This document shows positions 12,515 through 25,177 of a DNA stretch of 64,000 nucleotides, piece by piece. How positions within the stretch are numbered: position 1 is the stretch's first letter; every line of letters begins with the position of its first letter. Below the pieces are notes generated by a model that was not told the DNA's origin, searched no databases, and saw only the letters and a list, made by a program, of their open reading frames with translations. The stretch covers positions 29,215,372-29,279,371 of the forward strand of contig NC_092797.1 of assembly GCF_918797505.1 (NCBI RefSeq), read 5' to 3'. This DNA is from Bemisia tabaci. Taxonomy: Eukaryota; Arthropoda; Insecta; Hemiptera; Aleyrodidae. The position numbers and the translations under genes were made by a program.

Positions 12515-14487
12515 GGGTTCCACTTTTTTCGTGGTGTACTTCGCTCTCACATAGCAGATTTCACTTTTTACGAATACATCCCTCGAGCTTTTTGGGGGCA
12601 AAATAGGCCACGGAGTGTGTTGGGTGACAGTATACGGTATAATTGTGTTATTGCGACTGACAAGATTAATATTTTTTTTTAAAGTAGTTTTAAGATTTAT
12701 TTTCCGATTAGGTGGGTCCAATTTCGAAGAACTGCAATTATAACCGAGATTTATCGAAATAATAAGCTTGCTCCGACAAAGTTCGATCATAATTTATAAT
12801 TTATACGAAATGCCCGTTGAAATAAGCACTCATTCCTTGCTCATTTCCATCGATGCATCAATTCCTGCTGAGAGCGCAGCAGTGACATCTTGTTCTTTTT
12901 GAGGTGGCGGTTGTTCTGCCGCGCAATGGAAAAATGCCATGGGAGCTTCTGGACGTTGCCTAATCTTTTCTGATATAAGTCGAATTTTCTTGCGGGTTGA
13001 CGCATGTTTTTCTTCGATTTTTTTCACAGAATTCAGTTCAAAATTCACTTCATAGTAGCAGGTTTCAAGGAAAAATATTCATGATTTTCTTAAAATAAAC
13101 TTTATATCAGAAGAAATGTGACAACATATCGAGGTTCATACGGCGTTTTGCCTAAGCACGGCAAAGTTGAACGATTTTCTGACCAGACAGCGAGCCCGTT
13201 TCTGTCGCGGCGGAGTCTTAAGTCGGGCTGGATGGGTGCCAAGTCGCCCGGATTCTCATCGGCCGAAGGGGTGAACCTGAAATACCCCGCCCAACCCTCC
13301 GCGTAGGCCAATTTTCAGTGCGCTACTCTCACGTCAAGCGTTCACCTTTCCTGAAAATTCCGAAGCCGAAAACGGAATCCTGTCCACGACGTTGCCAAGT
13401 TTACAAATTAATATTTGTAACGACTCAAGATATTTTAGACGATAAGAGTCATTGGGTTGCGATGGCAAAATATTCCTCACAGCAACTCATCGGTCCAGAC
13501 TTTACGCTAACCATGTTTGGTTCGAATCTTCCGTGCTTTCTGATTATTGTCATCATGAGTGTATTTTGCACTAACTAGAAATTCAAATTGTTAGAGAATG
13601 TTCGGGATGTGGACGTATAACAAGGGTAGCGCCTCGAATCTCGTGCACCAGTAATTCCCTGGAATGTATGACAGAATTCCAAAAAAAAATGAGAGAGGGA
13701 AAAGGGATTGTGAAGTCTTCCTGGAAAGGAAAAAGGCAAATTCACATTTGACCTCGCAATTTGGAGAACTAATAAAAAGGAAAAGTAGCATCACTGCTAG
13801 TTTAGATTGAGCTGTCGCTGAAATAACTTTTAATGGATTCTCAAAAAAAGTTAAAAAAACAAGTACACGAGCCGCACCTCTTTTTTTAAAACAAAAAAGA
13901 AAATTACGCAGAAGTATAAAGCTTCGGATATGGTAACGCTATCAGGAAGACAGGAATTCGTGTTAGACCTTTTCCGAATTTTCGGGAAAGTTAAAAGCTA
14001 CACAAGGGAATAAGTGCACAAGTGATCGAGGGGAGGGGGATTCAATGGACACTTCTTACTCAAAAAACGATGAATTGTATGTAGAATTCAGCTAAAATTT
14101 TTGCACGGTCTGCCGGCCTCGTTTCCGCCGACGAAAAAAACTCGTTTGCCGGGTCATGGCATGAATGCCAAGTTGTTTCATTCGCCATTCTATTCTTTTC
14201 TCCCCTTCACTCAAACCCAACTTCCTCGCAAGTCTCAAGTTGAAGATGATTCGATGAGTGGGGGAAACGCTGAGAGGGATATCGAACATCTTCAGCTGAG
14301 ATAGGTGATGATAACGCACTTTTTCCAACAAAGACACACCTAGCACATTTCTAGGAATCCTAAATTACTTCGAAAGAGACTCCATGAAAATCTCTCGCGA
14401 AAATTTAAAATAAAAATCGAAAGAAAACAACGACGCGCGATTCGGCCACTAGAAGTATGGTTTTCTATCTCATCGATAAAAAAACTT
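12515..14487. other. Intron segment, mostly unassigned
   Basis: The only familiar piece is a family A end at about 13128-13166 (GGTTCATACGGCGTTTTG and AAGCACGGCA) without its partner. The remaining short frames look random. Confidence 0.5.
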
Positions 14488-14571
14488 ATGTCCATAGGGA
14501 AACTAATGGATATGCGTTATTTCTGAACTGAGACAGAAATCGTAGTTCCTAATTGCAAAATGTAGTCAAAT
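14488..14571. mobile_element. Family H element, half copy
   Basis: Matches the right half of the copies at 22310 and 33468 (ATAGGGAAACTAATGG, then GTAGTTCCTAATTGC and AAAATGTAGTCAAAT) and is followed by TTA, the family's target site. Confidence 0.6.
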
Positions 14572-15107
14572 TAACCTTATATCGCAGTAATATGAAAACC
14601 AATCATTCCCTCAAGCCAACTAAAGTTTTCACATTCGTTTTCCACTCCCGTGCTTTGCATGGGGCCATCGAAAATACAATTTGCTCCTACGAACGTGATT
14701 GACGTTTAGAGTCGAGCCAGCTCTGCAGATTCTGGAGCAACTCCTCCACCCACGTCTCTCTTCGCCTAGGCTCCAACAACTTTCGTCGTCAAGATGATGC
14801 AGCCTACACTTTCTTTCCGATTCTGCAGTGAATCGTCACGCATCGGTACAAATGGTCGAAAAGTTGAGCTTCTCAGATGCATGAGAAACAAACTCAATTT
14901 CGGGTAGGTTCCTGACATCATTTAGTACAATTCAAATTGACATTCTTTTCGATGCAAAAGGGAGGCAACAAAAGATAGGCGTGGATTTAAGTACGATTGA
15001 ATCGTAGATGTATTTTGTCATACAATTAAAAATGTATCCGAATCAATGGAAAAAATTCGTTCCGTCGATCGAATCATCCTCATCGATAGCCACTTCCTGA
15101 TTAGCGC

Positions 15108-15284
15108 TGTCTCCACTCGTCAAAATGGAAGCTCAAAGTGAATCGATTTCAACGATAAGTGACTTGATGCGATTGATGAGTGTTGCAACTCAAAATAGAT
15201 CGGCGCGACTCTTTTTTGATCAGTAATCGCGAATAGACCGTATTTATCGATCCACTTTGAGCTTTCATTTTGACGAGTGGACAC
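15108..15284. mobile_element. Foldback element of about 177 bp
   Basis: Inverted ends: left TCCACTCGTCAAAATGG and AGCTCAAAGTG; right CACTTTGAGCT and TTCATTTTGACGAGTGGA. The family is unknown. It has no frame. Confidence 0.7.
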
Positions 15285-16990
15285 AGGGCTATTCACCCGT
15301 CAACGGCACCAACGGTTTCGATTGGTAACCAGCTTTCTTACCCCCGCATTTCATCTAGCATCAGTGTTCTCGCATGAATTTAATGAAAAAAAAAGAAAAT
15401 AAAAAGAAAACCGCTCCTCTCAAAGAATCCCACCCATCACCAGTTGCCTCCCCTAAAATTAAAAGATTTTCATACACCCTTCACATTCATCGATTGAAAC
15501 AAATAGACATCACAGATCTACGGAAAAACATAGTCCTACGTCAAACAAAGGGGGGGGGGGGGGGGCAGTGACAAAAAGAAGAGGAGGCGAATCATTTGCT
15601 TTCTCTAAGTAATTCACTTTGACCCGTCACTCGACGCTTCAATGGTTTCATACAGTTGCCAAATTTTCGGAAAATCAAGTTACTGTTGTTGATTTAGATT
15701 GAATAAGGTCAAAATTTAGGTTATGAGTAGAGAATCTGGGAGCGTGGAGCATGAGGAAGGCTGCTCTCTGCTTGTTGCTAGGGAACTGATATAAACAATG
15801 TTTGGGCAAGGAACCTAATAAAACGATCCATGAGACCTTCGTTGACAACCGTGCGTACGCCATCGAAAACATAGAATTCTCTGGAGAGATTAAAAATTTC
15901 AGATGGAAAGGTTTTCATATTTTCCCTTTCAGGCCAATCCCTGAAAATGTCCGGGCCTTTATTTTTGATAGGGGCTTTTATTAGAGGCCGTTCGAGTGTC
16001 TCCCGGGCTGGTTGGCTAAAAAGATGCGTTAAAAATGCTGGCCTTTCAAAAGAATAAACTCATGAATTTAGACGTACAGAGAGTCAATTTTATTGAATTC
16101 AGAAAAGAAATTTAAGTATGACTAAGGTCCATTCAAGGCATCAAGAAAATTGCCACCCATGGGTTGACGAAAAAGTTGCTACACCGAGTTATTTTCGTTC
16201 GGAATTCGAAGCACGAAAATTCAATTCACAGAATCTGATTGTTGGGGGGGGGGGGGGGGTGGCGGCGATATGAGGCGAGCAAGTGCAAGATGAGATAATC
16301 GATATCCTTTAAGGCGGACCCCCTGTCCGTCAAGGGGGATTTGGGAACAAGACACCGCTTCCTAAAATGTAGGCCCCTAAGCTGACGAGGAAAAAACAAA
16401 ATACCAAGGCTCGGGCGGAAAAAATCACTTATCCAATACGCTGAACTCCACTCGAGGCCTCTTGAGCGAATGCTCGTCGATAGCTTCTTGAAACAATCCA
16501 ATCAAAGATCTTGCGATATTACGTTAAACGTTAGAGATAAAGAAATACACGGTAAAATAGGATGATATGGAAATTGGAGCATGAGAGCATTGCTCACCTG
16601 TGAATGAAGTCATAAATGGGAAGTTAGGGCTGTTTCAAACACCTTACAATGAGCTAATCGAAACATCGAACTTTCCCGATGATTACATGATCGACTTATA
16701 AATTATGAAATACTTGGTGAAATAGGACGCTAGATAGAGGAAACAGCTAGAATGCATCTGATAAATGGCTTGGATGTTCACAAGTGTACGAGTATACTGC
16801 AATAGAATTTTGATGTAAAAACCAGGCATCTTCCCTCGAAAAGGGAACAATTATTCTTTGAATCAGAGTTGCAGGGATGCAGAGAGGCGGTCAAACCCAG
16901 CGTCTAGTTGCGATTCTAAAATACTAATGCTTTAGTGTAAAAGGTACATTTTGAAATCATTATTAGACATATGTCTAATGGGCATTAATT
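15285..16990. other. Intron segment without gene
   Basis: Contains G16 runs at 15550-15565 and 16244-16259. Two weak, related words (GAAATACACGGTAAAATAGG near 16540 and a degenerate copy near 16708) hint at an old duplication. No coding evidence. Confidence 0.4.
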
Positions 16991-17195
16991 GGGCAATTTA
17001 ATTTTTTGCAATAGTAAATTTGTGTGGTTTCCTTTAAAAATGTTAAAGAACTTGCTTGGTACCAAGTAGAAAATTCACTGAAATTGGCACAAAAGCCGCA
17101 CAACCGTTTTCATGTAAATAAATTAAGCTGCTCAATTAGTTCTGGCAATAGCTGATGTGGCTTGGTTCCTTTCTGCTTAACGTGGTTAATTCAAT
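16991..17195. mobile_element. Family E repeat, short form
   Basis: Starts GGGCAATTTAATTTTTTG, continues TTGTGTGGTTTCCTTT and CACAAAAGCCGCACAACCG, and ends CTTGGTTCCTTTCTGCTTAA. The same blocks flank the tandem array at 31759-32823, so this may be a version without the array. Confidence 0.6.
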
Positions 17196-18163
17196 GCAAA
17201 AATAAACGGAAAGCCAGACCAGGAATTTATTTCGAGACAACGGATGCTACTTACGGCTGCTCGGGACAAAACCACTGACGAAAACCGTCGCGGCCGGGCA
17301 AAGCGAATGGAAAGGAATTCATGACCTTTCGGAGAGGAGAACATTAAATTCCTGGCACCTAAACGTGTGCTCAGTCGACTCCACGCTTGGCTAGTGCAAA
17401 CGGGGAAGGGACGTAAGAGGCAAAATATCACCAACACATGATAGATTAGCGTACGCAAGGTTGTCGCATGTATGCGGCGTACCGATCCATTAGCCCATGT
17501 TTCTTGCGGACGTTACGGTTCGGTCATTGCCGATGACTTTTAGTTAAGAGATACAGAACGACCCGTGATCTCCGTAAAAAATCAGTTCATATACTAATTA
17601 ATATTACATAGTTATGAAACATTTTGCACAATCCCGCAGGAGATTCTGAAAATCCACTGCGCGCGAGGCGATAAAAATCGAAGAAACAAGACAACGAACA
17701 CGGAGGTTCAATAGGTCCGTTGATAAAATCAACTTTCAGTGCCCTGCTGCAACAATAAACTTTGTAACTGACCTGCTTACAGTCTTGACCTTTTGACCAA
17801 TTGGAGCAGGCTGCTGAACCCGACCGCCACGCGAGTAAAAACGGAGCCTCGCTCTTCCGAGCGGAGATCACGAACGGCTAAACCCGTCAGTCCGTCGCGT
17901 TAGACGTCAGGACGTTAGACGTCTCTCATTAATTAACGATAAATCACGTGTCGATTGGGTAGTGTAAACTCATATCTAAACCAGAACATACCCTCCTCGT
18001 TTTTGAATGGAGAGATAAGGGGATGGTTACACATTCACTTAGAAACTCCCTAGCGTTTTGACAGCCTTGAAGGCTTAGGTTTCGCGATCCGAGAACGTAA
18101 TTATGAACCATTTAAAAAGTAGGTGTTTTAATAGATGAAACGGAACCCTATTGCAACATTGTT
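17196..18163. other. Intron segment, nothing recognised
   Basis: Mixed-composition DNA with short frames only. A small direct repeat of TTAGACGTC occurs near 17900-17922. Confidence 0.4.
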
Positions 18164-18280
18164 CAATTGGACGTGGACTACATTTTATGATTAGGAACTA
18201 CAAATTCAGGATCAGTTTAGAAACAATGTATACACAATTATTTTCCTAAGCATATAAGTGTTTATACAGATCAGCCTGAA
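18164..18280. mobile_element. Family H element, truncated by a family C element
   Basis: Left half of family H (CAATTGG, GGACTACATTTTATG, GGAACTACAAATTC). Its similarity to the 22310 copy stops at CAGCCTGAA, exactly where the family C element begins. The right half is missing on the far side. Confidence 0.6.
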
Positions 18281-18559
18281 AGGGGTGTCTACTAAAACGT
18301 CTGGCCAAAAGCAGTACTTTTACAGTACTTTCCCAAGAAATTCAGTGCCTTCTCAACAACAAAATTCAGTACTTTTTCAGTATCTCCATTTGACGAAATT
18401 CCGAAAATTTCAAAAATTTGAATTTCTCGTTCAAACTGCGACAAAAATAACGAAAAATGAAAAAAATTCCGGACCTCCTTGAGGAATTTCCGCACTTCTT
18501 CAGTATTTCTGGACCGCTCTTAAAAAATCAGTACTATTTCCGGACTTGTAGACACCCTG
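18281..18559. mobile_element. Family C element, copy 3
   Basis: Starts AGGGGTGTCTACTAAAAC (first two bases worn) and ends TTGTAGACACCCTG. It has the same internal AGTACTTTT and TTCCGGACC blocks as the other copies. Confidence 0.75.
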
Positions 18560-19114
18560 CCTGCTGCAAGTAAGGATTAGAGCTTGATAAGAGACAAAAA
18601 AAATCAAACGCACAATCTGTCAACCTTGTGCTGTTGCCACTTTGCTGGGAGTTCCCCGAATCTTCACGTTCGATTGAACGGCAAAAGGCCTGGACTTTTA
18701 GAAAAGATGGCAACAATAGGGAAAAGGAACCGTTGGACTACTAAGAATCGGTCCGATTGTTCGGATCTCGAGGGCATCGGGCAGGACCCAGCTTGTTCAC
18801 TTTCGGCTCCCGGGACGACGGATGCGCGCAGAATCGCTGGAAGAGGCGCAGAGCCGGGAAACCGGGGAAAACAATGAGAAGCCATTTGGGCGGACTGGAG
18901 CCCAAGGAATTTCCGAGAACCGGTCCGGTTGTCGGGTTCGACAGTCATCATCGCCAGTGGTTTCTCGTTTCTTTCGCTCCCCGTTTTTTCAGTCCATCGA
19001 GCGGCCCCGTTCCCCTTTGGCAGCGACGATTGCGCCTACTACCCGAGGAGTTCACGCAAGAGTGCAACTTCCAAGAATCAACATCCCGGTCCCTCCGCCC
19101 CCGCTCATGACCGC
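18560..19114. other. Intron segment with moderately GC-rich part
   Basis: From about 18750 to 19110 the base composition rises and overlapping frames are open on both strands. None resembles a known protein. Confidence 0.4.
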
Positions 19115-19354
19115 TGCCGCACAGTAGATCGAGTCAATAGGAGAGGTCGGACAAAATTTGGAAACTTCAGCAATCATAACTCCGTTTATACAAAAATTTC
19201 AGGCTCTAAAAGTGGTTCCACTGGTTTCCTTGTGAAATTATCGGTCAGAACCACCCCTTGAAATTTCAAATACGAAGAAATGAACATAGTTTGCAGTTAT
19301 AGTCAAAAATTTAATGTCCGACCTCTAAAATTGACATGATCTACTGTGTGGCGG
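19115..19354. repeat. Family M element, copy 1
   Basis: Starts GCCGCACAGTAGATCGAG, then AGAGGTCGGAC, and ends with the inverted counterpart GTCCGACCTCT and ATCTACTGTGTGGCGG. The middle carries AAAAGTGGTT and CCCCTTGAAATT. Confidence 0.75.
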
Positions 19355-19371
19355 TAGCAAAGAGGCGCGGC

Positions 19372-19606
19372 AGCGCACAGTGGATCGAGTCAATGCGAGA
19401 GGTCAGAAAAAATTTGGAACGTTGAAACGCTTGTATAACTTCGTTTATACCTGACTTTGAGGCTCCAAAAGTGGTTTCATTGGTTTTCTCATGAAATTTT
19501 CTTTGAATAGTACCCCTTGAAATTCAAAATGTGACGAAATATTTGCAGTTTTGGTCAAAAATTACGAGTCCGACTTCTCTGATCGAATCGATCCACTGTG
19601 CGGCGG
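19372..19606. repeat. Family M element, copy 2, adjacent to copy 1
   Basis: Same order of blocks as copy 1 in the same direction, only about 18 bases away: GCGCACAGTGGATCGAG to ATCCACTGTGCGGCGG. The pair may be a tandem duplication or two insertions at a favoured site. Confidence 0.75.
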
Positions 19607-19982
19607 TGAGCACTCGAATCTCGAGCCGAGCGCCGAAAACCCCGTCTCTCGCCGCGAGCGGAATCCCGCAATCCCTGCTCACATCACCGCTGAGTTTTCA
19701 CTTCTCCCCAACCGGTTTTCACCGGATCCAGTAAGGAATGTACCCATAAAAGGAGTCATGAATGGAACCTTGCGCAGATGCTTGGTGCATTTGTCAAAAC
19801 CGAGAAAAAGAGCCGTCTGCTACGTTTTTCTCGTGTGCCTCCGCGCCGACCATTAAGAGAATCGGAATGTTCGAGCGAACGGGGTGTTAGGAATTGGATA
19901 AAATGTACACGATCGATTTCAACTGAGGATGAAACTTAAGAACTCTGCAATGCCCTGTCAGTGATTCGACTAAACTTCAAAT

Positions 19983-20072
19983 AATTCCAGTTTTTATGCG
20001 CGAGGTAGAATCTACCGAGGAATTGGTAGACTTTAGACACGTAAAAGAACGAAACTAAAAACTGGAATATGA
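19983..20072. repeat. Small inverted repeat
   Basis: ATTCCAGTTTTTA near 19986 pairs with TAAAAACTGGAAT near 20057-20069 across a loop of about 60 bases. Significance unclear. Confidence 0.4.
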
Positions 20073-20248
20073 ATCGGTACATCTTTGCGAATAACTTTTT
20101 GGGGAAAAATAAGAAAAAAATCGTTGTCCCCAGCAGTGCGATGAAAAGGAATCCGATATCGTCGAAAGGAAGACGGAATTACTTAAGCCCATAATTCAGG
20201 AACACATATCAAAGCTGTTGTCGTTTCGCTTTCCATTAAGGTACTTAG

Positions 20249-20429
20249 CACTCGAAAAAAAGTCTCTTGGACCCCGAGTTCAGACATTTGAAAAATATGA
20301 CCAGCAAAAAGATTCCCGATTCACTCGAATTTTTGCCTGAATCAAAAATCCGATCGAATAATAGGTATGTTTCCTTGTCAAATTTATTAAGAGTCTGGAC
20401 TCTGGATCCAAGAACCTTTTTTTCCAGTG
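20249..20429. mobile_element. Family B CACTGG-type element, copy 1
   Basis: Starts CACTCGAAAAAAAGTC and ends TCCAAGAACC plus a T run and CCAGTG. The inner block AGAGTCTGGACTCTGGATCC is shared with other copies. AG flanks both ends, a 2-bp target duplication. Confidence 0.75.
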
Positions 20430-21072
20430 AGAAGAGAGAAGGAGACATAAAATTAGAGCAGCCTGCCACCGGAAACAGAACGCATGATCCGACACTTTCC
20501 TCGCGTCGAATTTCAACGACCAGACTTGTAATCGACCGACCATCCTCGAAAATATCCACGGATGCTAGTTCGAGACACACAAGAAAGGGGGCAGGCCGGC
20601 CTCTCCGCGAGACGCGTCGCGTCATCTCGCCGGGCGACGGCGCCAAAGAGCTCACGATAGCTGAGCCGGCAGTCGGCGCGCGGAGGAGACCACACCTTCC
20701 GAACCCGCGGTTGGCACCTCTCCTAGATCCCGCGTCTCGCCTCAGCGCCACGCCGCGTGCCATGCCGCGCCGAGCTAACACGTGACCGAAAGGTGATTTA
20801 CCGAGAATCGCACTGGGAAACCCACTGCCATGCCGCGCCGGGCCGCGTTCAGCCTCGACGCCTGGAGCCCTGGCTGCGGCTCGGAACCCATCCGCCAAGC
20901 AGTGCAACAGGCAGCCCACGATTATCCATGGTGGACCGGACATACCATACACAAATGGAGATGTTGCATGTGTGAGGGATTGCGATTTGACCATTGATTC
21001 TTATGTAAAAGTTCGCGAAAAACACGATGGTGTCACTGGTTTTCTCTGAAATCATCTTCCAAGCTCAAAAAA
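20430..21072. other. GC-rich intron island
   Basis: GC-rich from about 20540 to 20920. A minus-strand frame of 249 codons (20245-20994) crosses it, but the frame's end is translated from the family B element and the rest has no recognisable domain. I do not call it a gene. Confidence 0.4.
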
Positions 21073-21311
21073 AGCTCTCAAAGTGAGGCCAAAATGGAGG
21101 GGATATCCCACGCTATCCTGAGAGTCCACCTCTACATCAAACTCTCCATGCAAAGATAGGGAGCAAATACAATGACAGGGCTGCCACTTTATTTGGGGAC
21201 TCTAAAAATGTATTTGCTCCCTATCTTTGCATGGAGAGTTCGTCTGGACGTAGACGTGGACTCTCAGGATAACGTAGGATATCCCCTCCATTTTGGCCCC
21301 AACTTGAGAGC
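21073..21311. mobile_element. Foldback element of about 239 bp
   Basis: Arms of about 95 bp: left GCTCTCAAAGTGAGGCC, AAAATGGAGGGGATATCC, CTCTCCATGCAAAGATAGGG; right the reverse complement of these, ending TTGAGAGC. There are a few mismatches and a loop of about 40 bases. No frame. Confidence 0.8.
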
Positions 21312-21452
21312 TCAACTTGGTTTGGGATTTTATCCGAAGTGTCAGAAAATTTCGAGGAAAAATATCGATAATTTTCCTCAAAAATATACATTTCATCGGA
21401 GGAAATTGGGTAACTCGAATGTCCATACGGCGTTCTTCCTTAACACGTAGCT
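21312..21452. mobile_element. Family A element, one-ended copy
   Basis: GGAAATTGGGTAACTCG and GTCCATACGGCGTTCTTCC (to about 21440) match the right end of family A. The left end is missing, and the foldback at 21073 occupies the expected place. Confidence 0.5.
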
Positions 21453-22309
21453 GGTACGTTAGCATCAGATTTTTAACTTGATCGTGACGTGTTAAGATTA
21501 CCGAACGAGAAATGAATAATTCTCACAGGAAAAAGTTCATGAAGTATCAATTCGGTGAAGTTTGCTTAGAGTGTGGCAGCTTCATAATTCCGTAAGTGAA
21601 GCAATTTAGGGGCGAGGAAGGAATGGCGAAAAATTAACAAATTTCATTACGGAAGCAGCAATTATTTCCGCTCTTCGATAAGAGCATGCAACAATAATTC
21701 ATCATCATCATAAAGCTTCACAGTCGCGTTGATTGGCTTCATTATACACAGATGCGGGTTGATAAAAATCTAAACTGTCTGGAGAGGCCACAAAATTGAG
21801 CCTCGTCTGAGTAACCTACATGAGATTTTTTATTTGCTACCTCAATGTTCCAAGTATATGTACAACACTTCAGTTTTAACATACACGGCGAGTGATGCCT
21901 TACCGGAATCTCGTCAAAAACTGCAATACCTTTGGCCTTTTGGTACCTGTAATGCGGATGAGACCAAATAAAAGCTGTGGGTTATGTTATTCGCGTGTTA
22001 TCCGTACACGATGATAGTGAAATGAAAAATAGGAATGACTGGAAATTCCCGTGAAATATTTTATGAGATTTTACATAGCTCTGAAAAATAGGAAACACAT
22101 TTTTGGGGGCTGGGTATGCAACACGCACTGAACAACACTAAAAAGCAAAAACCACTTGCCTTCCACTTAATTTCGAAAAATATGTTTCGAATTCGTCTTT
22201 ATTTTCCCAAGATTTCACGATATATTTCACGGGAAAATCCAAAATTGAATTTTTCGTGAAAAAACGCGGCCCTGTTCCCGAAAGATGATTAGTGCTAGTG
22301 CCTGGTTTA
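21453..22309. other. Intron segment, nothing recognised
   Basis: AT-rich sequence with short frames only. Confidence 0.4.
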
Positions 22310-22452
22310 ATTGGACTACATTATGCAATTGGGAACTGAAATTCCTGGCTCAGTTTGGAAACAATTTATGCACCATAAGTTTCCCTATGCACATGAGTGC
22401 TTTTGCAGATGAGCCCGAAAGTATAGTTCCAAATTGCAAAATGTAGTCCAAT
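22310..22452. mobile_element. Family H element, intact copy (143 bp)
   Basis: Starts ATTGGACTACATTATGC and ends GCAAAATGTAGTCCAAT (inverted ends). TTA on both sides (22307-22309 and 22453-22455) is a 3-bp target duplication typical of PIF/Harbinger-type elements. Confidence 0.8.
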
Positions 22453-22974
22453 TTAACATGGAAAATCGGCGCTCGGATTTATCTGGGCATATTTCGCTCT
22501 TTATCTGAGTGCGTCAGTAGAAGATTCGAATAGAGGCGCCATGCGCCACTAGCTCATTCACATCGCGCACACGAGGCCCAGGAGGATACTCCTGCCCTGC
22601 TAACGATTAAGAACCGAGTATCTCAGATGGAAACCCATAGCTTATCCGCGGTTTCTACCGAGCACAACATGCCCTCGAGAGATAATCACTCGAGAATTTC
22701 AATATTTTTTCAGGAGCAACTGGCAGCGCTACATTGGTTTTGATTGGATTCATCGAAGCAGAGAGAAAGCAAGTCGAACAAAGACCTGCCAGTAGAGTAG
22801 TGTTGTGCTTGTGGCCGCGGGGGTGATCCAGGGTCCCCGACTCAGGGGCATCACCACCGGGATGCCTTCCTCGTATTCTCACAGGATTGAATTACACGTA
22901 ACAAAACTGAACCCGACCGAGGCGGTGTAAGTGTCTCAAGTGCCCGATTTGCATTCTCACGAGTTGTTTAATGG

Positions 22975-22998
22975 GTGCCGTTTATTAAAACGGCACCA
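22975..22998. repeat. Short perfect palindrome next to a family D element
   Basis: GGTGCCGTTT and AAACGGCACC are separated by ATTA. It ends only a few bases before the element at 23002. Confidence 0.6.
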
Positions 22999-23001
22999 TC
23001 T

Positions 23002-23168
23002 CGGTGGCGAGGCGTGAGTGATCGATTATCGATAGGTTCCTATTTGAAGCTGTGGTAAAGAATCGATTATTAAGGTGTTCGTTGCGAACACCCTGCTTAT
23101 CGATCCTGTTTCATAGATTTAAATGGCACATCAATCGATATATCGCAACGTCCTACGCGGCTGCCGGA
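23002..23168. mobile_element. Family D hAT-type element, diverged copy
   Basis: Starts CGGTGGCGAGGCGTG. The middle is GCTGTGGTAAAGAATCG, AGGTGTTCGTTGCGAACACC and AAATGGCACATCAATCG. The right end (CCTACGCGGCTGC) is worn and no clear target duplication remains. Confidence 0.65.
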
Positions 23169-25177
23169 TACAATTTCTTCCGTCCAGTTTCGCTGGGTAT
23201 CGAATCATAAACCTCCGCAATGAGACACTCGTCCGCCGAGAAAAACTACGAGAAGTAGCGGTTAATCGTGGAAAATGCATTTAATGTATGCAAATCCATT
23301 GACTGGCCGATACCTGTCCCCACCCCTCGATAAATAAGTGCACACATTGCGATTTCCTGAAAGAGAAGGTCGCTTTCCATGCACTTTCAAGGTGTGAACG
23401 AGCAAAAAATGGGGAATGAACTACGCCCTACGAATTACCGTAAATTAACACCCGGTTAGAATATTTTATTGATAAAAAACGTGTTGGAATTAACGGGGTG
23501 GGTGCTTACTTGAGCGAATTCCGCTATGCAATCGCAAATACCTGTTGCCTGGTTGACAAATAAAAACTGAGAAGCTTAGCGTAAACCGATCTTGGAGCCA
23601 AATGGGTCAATTGCGCTGGTTAATGAATCATGTTTGATGGCTTAAGCTGTAAGATTAGCAAAAATAATAAGATCCATCCAAACGCGAAGTTTGCTTGTCC
23701 ATGATCACTATCGCGAGCGTACGTAAGCCGTTGACAGATCTCAGATTTCGCCCGCAAAATCGAGCGTATGCAACCCGGCCGTCCGCGGAGTTGATATAGT
23801 TGCATGTTTGGTTTGAACCCAACTCCGAAGAATCCTTCATTGTTTTATGCTTCGCGAATTATTCAAATGCCGGGTTTATCTTTCGGAAAGGCATCTCAGT
23901 TGATTGACATCGCGTTATTTTGTACGTAATTTTTTTTTCTCTTTTAACTGAAAAGCCTAGGGGAAGTTATACGGGATATTCTTGAATGATTCCATTTCCA
24001 AAGAGGAAAATGGAACACGACGAAATGAATCCCTCGTCTCCAGTGACACTTGACGTGGAAACTTTGCATTCGAACAAATTGTATTCAATTTTCTTATTTC
24101 ATAACCTGGCAAAAAACTGATCCACTGCGCCTGGTGGCACAATGCTGCTATTCAATTCCAGAAAACCCCTAAATAAAACCGGAATTAAGGCTGAAAGTGT
24201 CCGAATTGGATGAAAATTGACTACTTGATTCTACTAATTGGATGCAATCTTTTACGATTGGACATTTACAGCTATATGTCAGGGTTTACCTGACAAGTTT
24301 TCTGGGAAGAAACAACTGAAATGCGCCTTTCAATTCGATTGATCTAATTTATGCCAGAAATTCAAAGTGGAACAAGTAAATGGAGGAAAATTTGTCGATT
24401 GCAGATAAATTCTAGTTTAGATCCACCTGACTGGGGCTAGTCATTGATCATTTACCTGAACTCTACTAAGCCCAAAATTTTACCCACGGGGATGGAAAAA
24501 CTCCGTGCTCAATTTGCATGTTTGAATACGGAATCATATTTTCTACACCGTTTCAAGCGGTTTATTTGTGGGTAATACCTTTCGAATCCCTTGGTCCAGC
24601 AGCCCCTGCGGGTCCCTGCAGGGTATCTTCGATACCTACACGAAATGCACCTATCATCACGTAAAATAATAATAGCCGCACGCCGGCGTAACTCGCTCAA
24701 TTGACAGATGAAACCTAACCTCGAGAGGCCGGGCGGCCTTGGGAGAGGGCAATGGATCTCATTCTAGTGCTTCGCGCCACCCCCCTCCGCCCCACGGCCC
24801 GTTTCGGCGGGAGGGGCGGGGCGCCGTGCCGCGTGTGCACGGCTAGCGCAGTTGCGCAATCCGTCGAAATGGGTGCCGTTGACAGTCGTTTTCATTCGCC
24901 CATTCATAAGAAGAAGTATATAGCCACCGAGCCGGAGTTTTTCGCGGCAAGTCGCTTAAGGTGCGCCCCGAAACGCCACTCCGAGCCTCGCGCGTGGCAT
25001 AAGTTGAGGAAAACGCGTTTCAAGACAAGGAAGGGGGGAGAGGAGGTGAATTAACCGGACTGAAAAAAAAAAAAGAAGCTACGGCCAATTTTACCAGAAG
25101 TAACGTAAATACTATGATTGGGCTCTTAGACACACAAATGCTGGAGGGTAAGTATATGTATGGTAGCATTTACTGTT
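23169..25177. other. Intron segment with a GC-rich block
   Basis: Mostly unremarkable. From about 24720 to 25040 it is GC-rich with a GGGGCGGGG GC box near 24813 and a TATATA word near 24917. The combination looks promoter-like for the plus strand, but no gene follows. Confidence 0.35.

Noticed and set aside
10824..17950. CACGTG E-boxes at 10824, 11950 and 17945 in the Myc intron as autoregulatory sites
   Set aside because: About 15 such hexamers are expected by chance in 64 kb, and others occur in repeats and spacers. No clustering beyond chance.
20245..20994. 249-codon minus-strand frame
   Set aside because: Its last 60 or so residues are translated from a CACTGG-type element and the rest from a GC-rich island. 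No recognisable domain.
24770..24925. GC boxes plus TATATA word as a plus-strand promoter
   Set aside because: No supportable gene follows on the plus strand, so it is kept only as composition.
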